Of a stretch of 9,809 nucleotides of DNA, positions 1-6,240 are shown one piece after another. The stretch comes from Clostridia bacterium (GTDB taxonomy: Bacteria; Bacillota; Clostridia; Oscillospirales; Acutalibacteraceae): contig JAFOXT010000389.1 of the NCBI GenBank assembly GCA_017425745.1, positions 1 through 9,809 on the forward strand, read 5' to 3'. Position numbers and translations under genes: made by a program. Each line of letters starts with the position of its first letter. Position 1 is the stretch's first letter. The notes under the pieces are model-generated. The model saw only the letters and a program-made list of their open reading frames with translations, did no database searches and had not been told where the DNA came from.

Positions 1-637
1 AATCGAGAGGACGCATAAGAGCCTTCTTTGCAAGGAGAGCTGCCTTATCGAATGTACCGCCGATACCAACGCCTACTACCATAGGAGGACAGGGGTTGGG
101 GCCTGCAGTTTCAACTGTTTCAATAATGAAATCCTTGATGCCCTGAAGACCTGCTGAAGGCTTGAACATACGGATTGCACTCATATTTTCACTACCGAAG
201 CCCTTAGGACCTACAGTAACCTTGATGTTTTCGCCGGGAACGATTTCTGTGTAAATCATAGCAGGAGTGTTGTCACCTGTATTACCGCGTCTTACGGGGT
301 CCTTAACAACGCTCTTTCTGAGGTAACCGTTTGTGTAACCTCTTCTTACGCCTTCGTTTACAGCTTCTGTAAGGTCACCACCAACGATGTGTACATCCTG
401 ACCGATTTCAAGGAATACACAAGCCATACCTGTATCCTGACAGATGGGCACATTTTCTGCGTCAGCGATTTCGTAGTTCTTGATAATATCATCAAGAATA
501 CCCTGAGCAATTGCACCGTCTTCACAAGCACGGCAATTCTGAATTGCACACTTTACATCACCGGGAAGGTGTGTATTAGCTTCGATGCAAAGTCTTTCAA
601 CTACATCGATAATTACATCTGTTTTAATTTCACGCAT
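1..637 (-). CDS. fumA: Class I (4Fe-4S) fumarate hydratase, alpha subunit / N-terminal domain (partial, runs off left edge)
   Basis: Iron-sulfur hydro-lyase that interconverts malate and fumarate in the cytosol. The frame is open from the ATG at 637 to the window edge, giving 212 visible residues; alpha subunits of this family are usually about 280 residues, so the C-terminal part is missing here. Two family landmarks are visible: VPICQDTG with Cys66 and GPNPCPPM with Cys183, at the positions of two of the three cysteines that hold the catalytic 4Fe-4S cluster; the third would lie past the edge. GNTGDNTPAM (about 119-128) is also typical. A GGAGG ribosome site lies just upstream, in the 17-nt gap after frdA. 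Co-transcription with a fumarate reductase argues for fumarase rather than the related L(+)-tartrate dehydratase alpha subunit, which cannot be excluded by sequence. A beta subunit is expected next. Confidence 0.88.
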   Translation of the reverse strand, partial: MREIKTDVIIDVVERLCIEANTHLPGDVKCAIQNCRACEDGAIAQGILDDIIKNYEIADAENVPICQDTGMACVFLEIGQDVHIVGGDLTEAVNEGVRRGYTNGYLRKSVVKDPVRRGNTGDNTPAMIYTEIVPGENIKVTVGPKGFGSENMSAIRMFKPSAGLQGIKDFIIETVETAGPNPCPPMVVGVGIGGTFDKAALLAKKALMRPLD

Positions 638-654
638 TGTAAAAATACCTCCGA

Positions 655-2253
655 TTATCTTTCGTGACGAGCGTAGTTAGGAAGAAGCATAGGTGAAACA
701 GTACCTGTTTCAAGACCAGCAGCTTCGAGTTCCTTTGCATAAGCGTCAATGTGGTCAAGGTTCATTGCACCAAGCTCAATATCCTTAGCCTTAGCTGCTG
801 CAGCCTTACCTGCGTTTCTGCCGAATACGATAATGTCGAGAAGTGAGTTACCCATAAGACGGTTTCTGCCGTGGATACCACCAACTGCTTCACCGGCAAC
901 AAGAAGGTTGGGAATAGCCTTTGTAAAGCCGTCGCCACCAATTTCAAGACCGCCGTTCTGATAGTGAAGTGTGGGATAAACAAGAATGGGTTCTTTTCTC
1001 ATATCGATGCCGTAGTTGAGGTACATACGCATCATAGCAGGAATTCTCTTTTCAATTGTACCTTCACCGCCGAGGATTTCAATCATCGGAGTGTCAAGCC
1101 ATACGCCGCTGCCGAGAGGAGTATCAACACCCTTGCCGTTTGCACATTCACGGATAATAGCTGAAGCTGAAACGTCTCTTGTTTCAAGAGGATGAGCATA
1201 AGCTTCACCGTCTTTGTTAACGAGCATTGCACCAAGTGAACGAACCTTTTCAGTTACGAGAGCACCGAAAATCTGTGAAGGATAAGCAACACCTGTGGGA
1301 TGGTACTGAATTGTATCCTGATAAAGAAGAGGTGCGCCTGCTCTGTAACCGAGAATAAGACCGTCTGCTGTTGCACCGTAGTGGTTTGATGTGGGGAAGT
1401 TCTGATAGTGAAGTCTGCCTGCACCGCCTGTTGCAATAACAACAGTCTTAGCCTTAGCTACGAGGTAGTCACCTGTTTCCATATTAAGAAGAACTGCACC
1501 TGCAACCTGACCCTTATCGTCCTTGATAAGTTCAACAGCTGATGTGAATTCAATTACGGGAATCTTTCTGTTGATAACTTCGTCACGAACGTTACGCATA
1601 ATTTCTGCGCCTGAGTAGTCCTTACAAGCGTGCATTCTCTTTCTTGAAGTACCGCCGCCGTGTGTTGTTACCATTCTGCCGTCTTCTTCCTTGTCGAACA
1701 TTACGCCAAGGTCGTTGAGCCACTTGATAGCATCGGGAGCTTCCATTACAAGACGTCTGAGAAGCTCAGGTCTTGCAGCAAAGTGACCGCCGCCGAAAGC
1801 ATCAAGATAGTGCTGTACGGGTGAGTCATTTTCCTTGTCAGCAGCCTGGATACCGCCTTCAGCCATCATTGTGTTAGCATCACCGATTCTGAGCTTTGTT
1901 ACAACGATAACGTCTGCGCCTGCTTCGTTAGCTTCAATTGCAGCTGAGCAACCTGCACCGCCGCCACCGATAACGAGTACGTCTGTTTCATAATCAACCT
2001 TTGAAAGGTCAACCTTTTCCTTTAAAAGTCTGCTGTTTGAGTGAAGAAGCTCTGTAAGCTCCTTGGGAGCCTTTTCGCCCTTGTTGGGACCAACCTTGAT
2101 TTCTGCAAAGCCGTCTTCTCTGTAGTCGGGGTGATAAGCCTTAAGAAGATTTTCCTTTTCTTCAGCTGTCATACGTCTGGGCTCTGTAGCCATACGTTCT
2201 TTTCTTGTTGCTTCTACCTTTTTGATAGATTCATACATTTCAGCAGTAAACAT
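655..2253 (-). CDS. frdA: Soluble fumarate reductase / succinate dehydrogenase flavoprotein (FrdA/TfrA-like)
   Basis: 532-residue FAD protein of the fumarate reductase/L-aspartate oxidase superfamily, predicted to reduce fumarate to succinate in the cytosol. The FAD dinucleotide motif is GGGGAG at 96-101, and AEGG follows at 131-134. The dicarboxylate site known from E. coli FrdA is preserved: His318 in QYHPTG, Thr334-Glu335, Arg359, His430 in LHYQNGG, and Arg465 in HGRNRLMGNS. The residue aligning with the histidine that covalently binds FAD in respiratory enzymes is Asn127, so FAD should be non-covalent. About 90 residues precede the FAD motif, which in typical FrdA starts within the first 15 or so, and only about 50 follow the last FAD-binding segment, so the usual C-terminal helical domain is mostly absent. 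There is no signal peptide. The ATG at 2253 has a perfect AAGGAGG site. L-aspartate oxidase is less likely given the adjacent FrdB-type subunit. Confidence 0.87.
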   Translation of the reverse strand: MFTAEMYESIKKVEATRKERMATEPRRMTAEEKENLLKAYHPDYREDGFAEIKVGPNKGEKAPKELTELLHSNSRLLKEKVDLSKVDYETDVLVIGGGGAGCSAAIEANEAGADVIVVTKLRIGDANTMMAEGGIQAADKENDSPVQHYLDAFGGGHFAARPELLRRLVMEAPDAIKWLNDLGVMFDKEEDGRMVTTHGGGTSRKRMHACKDYSGAEIMRNVRDEVINRKIPVIEFTSAVELIKDDKGQVAGAVLLNMETGDYLVAKAKTVVIATGGAGRLHYQNFPTSNHYGATADGLILGYRAGAPLLYQDTIQYHPTGVAYPSQIFGALVTEKVRSLGAMLVNKDGEAYAHPLETRDVSASAIIRECANGKGVDTPLGSGVWLDTPMIEILGGEGTIEKRIPAMMRMYLNYGIDMRKEPILVYPTLHYQNGGLEIGGDGFTKAIPNLLVAGEAVGGIHGRNRLMGNSLLDIIVFGRNAGKAAAAKAKDIELGAMNLDHIDAYAKELEAAGLETGTVSPMLLPNYARHER

Positions 2254-2265
2254 TGTTGTCCCTCC

Positions 2266-2940
2266 TTATTTCTCAATTTCTCTTGTGTTATAGAGTTCTT
2301 TCATTTCTGTGATGGGCTTCTGCATAACCTGCTCGATAAGCTCATCATACTGACCCTTGTTGATTTCTTCAACACGAACCTTAAGGTGTTCTGTTTCGGG
2401 AGCAAGATACTTACCTGTAAGTCTTCTTGCAAGAAGACCAACCATAGGATGTGAAATTTCAGCGGGACATCTTACTGAACAGCAGCCGCATGAAACGCAG
2501 TCGAATGATTCTTCTGCACACTTTTCAAGTTCGCCTCTCTGAGCGTAAGCGATGTACTGCATAACGTTGAGGTCCTGAGTACAAGCCTTTGTACAAGCGT
2601 TACAGCCGATACAGCTGTAAATTTCAGGATAAAGCTCCATCATAATCTGCTGTGTGGGCTTGATTTCATCCATTGAATAAGTTCTCTTATCTGTGGGGAA
2701 GAAGGGAATTGAAGCAACATACATACCGTCTTCAACCTGCTTCTGACAAGCAAGACAAGTTTTGAGTGTGTTGTCACCCTTGATTCTGTAAATTGTTGCG
2801 CAAGCACCGCAGAAGCCGTGACGGCAACCGCAACCTCTTGTAAGTGAGTAGCCTGCATATTCCATAGCGGTCATAATTGTTTTGTCGCCGGGAACTTCAT
2901 ATTTCTTGCCGAAAAAATATACGTTAACCATGTTACTCAT
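2266..2940 (-). CDS. frdB: Fumarate reductase-type iron-sulfur subunit (2Fe-2S plus two 4Fe-4S motifs)
   Basis: 224-residue electron-transfer subunit expected to wire FrdA to its donor. The N-terminal plant-type 2Fe-2S domain has Cys39, Cys44, Cys47 and Cys62. The C-terminal part has Cys110, 113, 116, 120 followed by Cys148, 151, 154, 158. In E. coli FrdB the position equal to Cys151 is Val207 and that centre is 3Fe-4S; here all four ligands are present, so a second 4Fe-4S cluster is expected. The protein lacks the HdrB-like CCG extension found in archaeal TfrB, but separate hdrB and hdrC lie in the same operon. An in-frame ATG at 2961 overlaps the upstream stop but has no ribosome site; the ATG at 2940 has AAAGGA 12 nt upstream and is preferred. 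Met4 (2931) is another possibility. frdA follows after 12 nt. Confidence 0.85.
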   Translation of the reverse strand: MSNMVNVYFFGKKYEVPGDKTIMTAMEYAGYSLTRGCGCRHGFCGACATIYRIKGDNTLKTCLACQKQVEDGMYVASIPFFPTDKRTYSMDEIKPTQQIMMELYPEIYSCIGCNACTKACTQDLNVMQYIAYAQRGELEKCAEESFDCVSCGCCSVRCPAEISHPMVGLLARRLTGKYLAPETEHLKVRVEEINKGQYDELIEQVMQKPITEMKELYNTREIEK

Positions 2941-2952
2941 AGTTTTTCTCTG

Positions 2953-2958
2953 TCCTTT
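2953..2958 (-). promoter_or_regulatory. Ribosome binding site favouring the frdB ATG at 2940
   Basis: AAAGGA lies downstream of the ATG at 2961 and 12 nt upstream of the ATG at 2940, so it can serve only the internal start. No Shine-Dalgarno sequence precedes 2961. Confidence 0.6.
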
Positions 2959-2960
2959 CA

Positions 2961-3815
2961 TTAATATTCGTTGGGTAATTCGTCAACCTCATCGCAACGG
3001 AAAACGGGGCCGTCCTTGCAAACATACTTTGAACCGATGTTGCATCTGCCGCATTTACCGATACCGCACTTCATACGAAGCTCGAGAGTTGTGTAAACCT
3101 GTTCCTTTGAATAGCCCATTTCAATAAGAGCTGCAAGAACAAATTTAATCATAATCGGAGGACCGCAAACGAGAACTGTTTTGTCCGCACCGAGCTCAAG
3201 CTCTTTAAGGTAAGCAGGTACAAAACCTACATGACCGTCCCAGCCTTCCTGAGGTCTGTCGATTGTAAGGTGTACATTTACGTCCTTTGAGTTCATCCAT
3301 ACTTCATTGATTTCCTTGAGCTGAACAAGGTCATCAGCTGAACGTGCACCGTAAAGAATGTCTACCTTACCGTAATTATCACGATTGTCAAGGACATAGT
3401 TAATTACACTTCTGAGGGGTGCAAGACCGATACCGCCGGCAACAAAGAGAAGATCTTTGCCCTTGAGAGCAGTTTCAACGGGGAAGTTGTTTCCGTAGGG
3501 TCCTCTTACCATAATTTCATCCCCTACCTTAAGCTCGTGGAGATAATCGGTAAGCACACCACACTTTTTAATGCTGAATTCCTGATATTCCTTGTTTGTG
3601 GGTGATGAGGTAATTGAGAACATAGCCTCACCAACACCGGGTACACAGAGCATTGCACACTGACCGGGAAGGTGCTCAAAAAGCTTTCCGCCCTCGGGAG
3701 CATTTACTCTGAATGTTTTAACGTCGGGAGTTTCCTGACGAATATCTGTAACGATACCAACCATAGGCACAAGAGTGTCAAGGTTGTAATTATCGTGGCA
3801 ATGACAGTCACACAT
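2961..3815 (-). CDS. FAD/NAD(P)-binding oxidoreductase with C-terminal 2Fe-2S site (FloxA / sulfhydrogenase gamma / AsrB-like)
   Basis: 284-residue ferredoxin-NADP reductase-fold protein, the likely entry point for NADH or NADPH electrons. The FAD domain has GEAMFSITSSP (62-72) and RGPYGN (104-109). The NAD(P) domain has VAGGIGLAPLR (125-135) and VCGPP (216-220). The C-terminal dihydroorotate dehydrogenase electron-transfer type 2Fe-2S motif is Cys250, Cys255, Cys258 and Cys266. This order matches sulfhydrogenase gamma, AsrB and FloxA. The neighbours (hdrABC, mvhD and two AsrA/HydB-like ferredoxin proteins) match a Hdr-Flox cluster, so FloxA is the best functional name; NADH versus NADPH preference is not readable by eye. 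The first seven residues contain three Cys and two His (MCDCHCH), which is unusual. The start at 3815 has AAGGAGG upstream, and the gene begins 3 nt after the preceding stop. Confidence 0.88.
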   Translation of the reverse strand: MCDCHCHDNYNLDTLVPMVGIVTDIRQETPDVKTFRVNAPEGGKLFEHLPGQCAMLCVPGVGEAMFSITSSPTNKEYQEFSIKKCGVLTDYLHELKVGDEIMVRGPYGNNFPVETALKGKDLLFVAGGIGLAPLRSVINYVLDNRDNYGKVDILYGARSADDLVQLKEINEVWMNSKDVNVHLTIDRPQEGWDGHVGFVPAYLKELELGADKTVLVCGPPIMIKFVLAALIEMGYSKEQVYTTLELRMKCGIGKCGRCNIGSKYVCKDGPVFRCDEVDELPNEY

Positions 3816-3818
3816 TAC

Positions 3819-4844
3819 TTATTTACCCTCCTTCTGAAAGGCCTTGATAACCTTAACAATGTTTGTTGAAGCAGGACACTTATCAACGCATCTGCCGCAA
3901 CCTACGCATGAATACATTCCGTCATTGTTTGCAGGGAAGTATACAAGCTTATGCATAAATCTCTGACGGTAACGCTGCTTCTGGCTTGTTCTGTTGTTAC
4001 CGTGAGCCATCATTGTGAAATCTGAATACATGCATGAGTCCCAGCAACGGTAACGCTGAACGCCCTTGCCTGTATTGTAGTCCTTGATGTCATAGCACTG
4101 ACAAGTGGGACAAACAAAGGTACATGTACCGCAAGCAAGACATGACTTGTAAAGCTCATCCCAAACGGGTGAATCGAACTTTTCTTCTGTCTTGGTGCCG
4201 TCCCAGCCTTCAAGTGAAAGGTTCATATAAGGAAGCTTTTCAACTACAGTTCTGATAGCTTTTTTAATCATTTCTACCTTTTCTGCGTCGCCTTCCTTAA
4301 GGAAATCCTTGCACTTTTCTGTAAGAGCTTCACCCTTTTCGGTGTTAGCCTTCCAGAAATATTCTCCGCCGAAGTTCCAGAGAGTTACGTCGCCCTGAGG
4401 CTCAGCACAGTCAATGCCGAAAACCTTACAGAAGCAGCTTTCTTCGGGTTCACCGCAAGCCATTGTTACGATTGTGCCCTTTTCTCTTCTTGCCTTATAG
4501 AAGGTGTCAACGGGATCTGAAAGGAATACCTTATCAAGTACTTCAATGCCCTTCATATCGCAGCCCTTCACACCGAAGAGAACGAATTCTTCATTCTGAA
4601 GCTCTTCCTGTGAAATTCTGTACTTTCCGTCCTCTGTCTTAACACTGTAAAGTGTTTCGCTCTGAGGGAAGAAAGCTTCTTTTGCTGACTTGACAGTTTT
4701 GAGAGTGTCAAGATCAACATCTGTATTTTCATTATATCTTACATAGTTTGTCTGACCGCTCACTCTTCCGGGAAGGTAGAGAGGCTGATTTTCCCCGATA
4801 AACTTGAGTAATGCGGCAAGATCTGTTTTAGTAATCTTTTTCAT
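3819..4844 (-). CDS. 4Fe-4S dicluster protein, AsrA / sulfhydrogenase beta (HydB)-like, Flox iron-sulfur subunit
   Basis: 341-residue cytosolic iron-sulfur protein that probably relays electrons between the FAD/NAD(P) subunit and the Hdr core. The N-terminal part has the family motif FGVKGCDMKGIEVLD (90-104). Two 4Fe-4S motifs follow: Cys235, 238, 241, 245 and Cys313, 316, 319, 323. The segment RYRCWDSCMYSDFTMMA (264-280) between them is typical of sulfhydrogenase beta and AsrA. Additional cysteines at 248 and 250 directly follow the first cluster. It is a distant relative of the upstream 5815-4850 protein, sharing the Lys-x-Cys-Asp motif and the CP-x-C-x-C arrangement. Two ATGs are possible: 4850 overlaps the preceding TAA with only 3 nt to AGGAG, while 4844 has a 9-nt spacing and is chosen. 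The FloxB or FloxC letter cannot be assigned with certainty. Confidence 0.83.
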   Translation of the reverse strand: MKKITKTDLAALLKFIGENQPLYLPGRVSGQTNYVRYNENTDVDLDTLKTVKSAKEAFFPQSETLYSVKTEDGKYRISQEELQNEEFVLFGVKGCDMKGIEVLDKVFLSDPVDTFYKARREKGTIVTMACGEPEESCFCKVFGIDCAEPQGDVTLWNFGGEYFWKANTEKGEALTEKCKDFLKEGDAEKVEMIKKAIRTVVEKLPYMNLSLEGWDGTKTEEKFDSPVWDELYKSCLACGTCTFVCPTCQCYDIKDYNTGKGVQRYRCWDSCMYSDFTMMAHGNNRTSQKQRYRQRFMHKLVYFPANNDGMYSCVGCGRCVDKCPASTNIVKVIKAFQKEGK

Positions 4845-4849
4845 CTGCA

Positions 4850-5815
4850 TTATCTCCTTTCGCCGGGTTCAAGGTCATCGAAGGTGAAATCTGTAAGAGG
4901 TGTTTCATCTTCTACATTATTACCTGCCTGATATTCGCCGTAGTATGTGTTGATATCCTTGATGAACTTTCTGTTGAAAAGGTGAAGAGGAATACCCTGG
5001 GGGCAAACTCTTGAGCATTCACCGCAGTCTGTACATCTGCCTGCAACGTGGAATGCACGGATGATGTGGAACATCTTTTCTTCAAATTCATCAACGTTAG
5101 CCTTCTGTGCTGAATCGAACTTTGTGCTGTCGAATACGCACTTTCTGCATGAGCAAGCAGGACATACGTTTCTGCAAGCATTACATCTGATGCACTTGCT
5201 GAGCTCGTTCTTGAAGAATTCGAACTTCTGCTCGGGTGTCATATTTTCAATTGCTTCAACGCCCTGGAATCTTTCTGAATCAAGAGTGTCAGCACTTTCA
5301 AGTGCAAGCTCGTCATAGATTCTGTGCTCCTTGCCCTTACATACGTGGCATCTTTCGAGCATTGCATCCTTATATGAAACTGTCTTTTCACCGTAGATTG
5401 TGTCAATCTTAAGTGTATCGCAAGCACCGTCAATTTCAGCACCGCTGATTTTTTCAATACCCTTTACACCTTCAGCCTTGATTCTTTCAATATCAAGCTT
5501 ACCCTTACAGCCGATACCGATAATGTAAGCCTTTTCACGGTCTACTCTGTGCTCCTTCATAAGCTGTACGAATGAGTAGCTGTCGCAGGGCTTGAGAAGA
5601 ACAAGTGTCTTGCCTTCAAGAGCTGAAGCAGCAATCATATACTTTGAAAGGTTTGCACCGCAGAAGCCGTCATATACGAATTCTGAAAGCTCATCTGCAT
5701 TATTGAAGAACGCAGGCTCGGGATTGTAGGGAAGATCGCCCTTTTTCCATCCGAGAACACGATTTACTGTGCCGTTTTGGAGGAGTTCTTTCATTCTGTT
5801 AATTAATCCTTGCAT
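4850..5815 (-). CDS. 4Fe-4S dicluster protein, Flox-type (second iron-sulfur subunit, distantly FrhB-like N-terminal region)
   Basis: 321-residue iron-sulfur protein. The N-terminal region carries LLKPCDSYSFVQLM (73-86) and IIGIGCKG (98-105), resembling F420-reducing hydrogenase beta-type and related dicluster proteins. Two 4Fe-4S motifs follow: Cys208, 211, 214, 218 and Cys261, 264, 267, 271. Extra cysteines occur at 156/159 (CHVC) and at 221, 223 and 226, just after the first cluster. The acidic C-terminal tail has no recognisable motif. It overlaps the 3' end of the mvhD-type gene by 13 bp and touches the next gene's alternative ATG (TAATG), which suggests translational coupling. Its role is inferred from context: an electron relay in a Hdr-Flox complex. 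No F420 chemistry is implied. Confidence 0.8.
   Translation of the reverse strand: MQGLINRMKELLQNGTVNRVLGWKKGDLPYNPEPAFFNNADELSEFVYDGFCGANLSKYMIAASALEGKTLVLLKPCDSYSFVQLMKEHRVDREKAYIIGIGCKGKLDIERIKAEGVKGIEKISGAEIDGACDTLKIDTIYGEKTVSYKDAMLERCHVCKGKEHRIYDELALESADTLDSERFQGVEAIENMTPEQKFEFFKNELSKCIRCNACRNVCPACSCRKCVFDSTKFDSAQKANVDEFEEKMFHIIRAFHVAGRCTDCGECSRVCPQGIPLHLFNRKFIKDINTYYGEYQAGNNVEDETPLTDFTFDDLEPGERR
4854..4858 (-). promoter_or_regulatory. Ribosome binding site favouring the ATG at 4844
   Basis: AGGAG lies 3 nt from the ATG at 4850 and 9 nt from the ATG at 4844. The second spacing is normal, so the shorter 341-residue product is preferred, although the TAATG overlap at 4850 could also allow re-initiation. 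Confidence 0.6.
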
Positions 5816-6240
5816 CTCAGATCCCCCAATCTCTTATTCGGACCCATTGCACGTACTGTGTCAACGAAGTCGTTCATTGTATTTGAGAACTTTACACCTT
5901 CAGCAGCTGATACCCATTCAACACGGGTTCTGCCTCTTTCAATACCCATATAGTCGAGCATTGAGAAGAGAAGTGTCATTCTTCTTCTTGCATAGTAGTT
6001 ACCTGTGCTGTAGTGACAGTCACCGGGATGGCAACCACAGATAATAACACCGTCAGCTCCCTTTTCAAATGCACGGAGAATAAACATGGGGTTTACTCGG
6101 CATGAGCAAGGAACACGGATAATTTTTACGTCTGCAGGATAAGCAAGTCTGCTGCTGCCTGCAAGGTCTGCACCTGCGTAGCTGCACCAGTTACAGCAGA
6201 AGGCTACTATTTTCGGCTTGAATTCTGTATTTATCGACAT
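5803..6240 (-). CDS. mvhD: MvhD / FloxD-type hydrogenase iron-sulfur (2Fe-2S) subunit
   Basis: 145-residue small 2Fe-2S protein that in methanogens passes electrons from MvhAG hydrogenase to HdrA; here no hydrogenase is present, so it most likely links the Flox subunits to HdrA. Family landmarks are FCCNWCSYAGADLAG (14-28), RVPCSCRVNPMFILRAF (42-58) and CGCHPGDCHY (68-77). Cysteines are 15, 16, 19, 45, 47, 68, 70 and 75. Cys47 sits where many relatives have glycine (CSGRV). The start at 6240 is preferred over upstream in-frame starts because GGAGGTGG lies directly ahead and homology begins a few residues in; it overlaps the hdrA stop by 10 bp. The adjacent hdrA is not fused to this domain, unlike in some bacterial HdrA-MvhD fusions. 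Confidence 0.92.
   Translation of the reverse strand: MSINTEFKPKIVAFCCNWCSYAGADLAGSSRLAYPADVKIIRVPCSCRVNPMFILRAFEKGADGVIICGCHPGDCHYSTGNYYARRRMTLLFSMLDYMGIERGRTRVEWVSAAEGVKFSNTMNDFVDTVRAMGPNKRLGDLRCKD

Noticed and set aside
389..667. Plus-strand ORF of 92 codons
   Set aside because: It lies opposite the fumarase start and the frdA end, both with clear homology; its product has no recognisable motif. It is an antisense shadow.
655..2253. L-aspartate oxidase (NadB) as the identity of the flavoprotein
   Set aside because: An FrdB-type iron-sulfur partner is directly upstream and fumarase directly downstream, with no NAD-biosynthesis neighbours; NadB normally acts without such a subunit.
2041..2454. 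Plus-strand ORF of 137 codons spanning the frdA/frdB junction
   Set aside because: Cys/Phe-rich low-complexity translation, antisense to two well-supported genes, and no ribosome site judged convincing.
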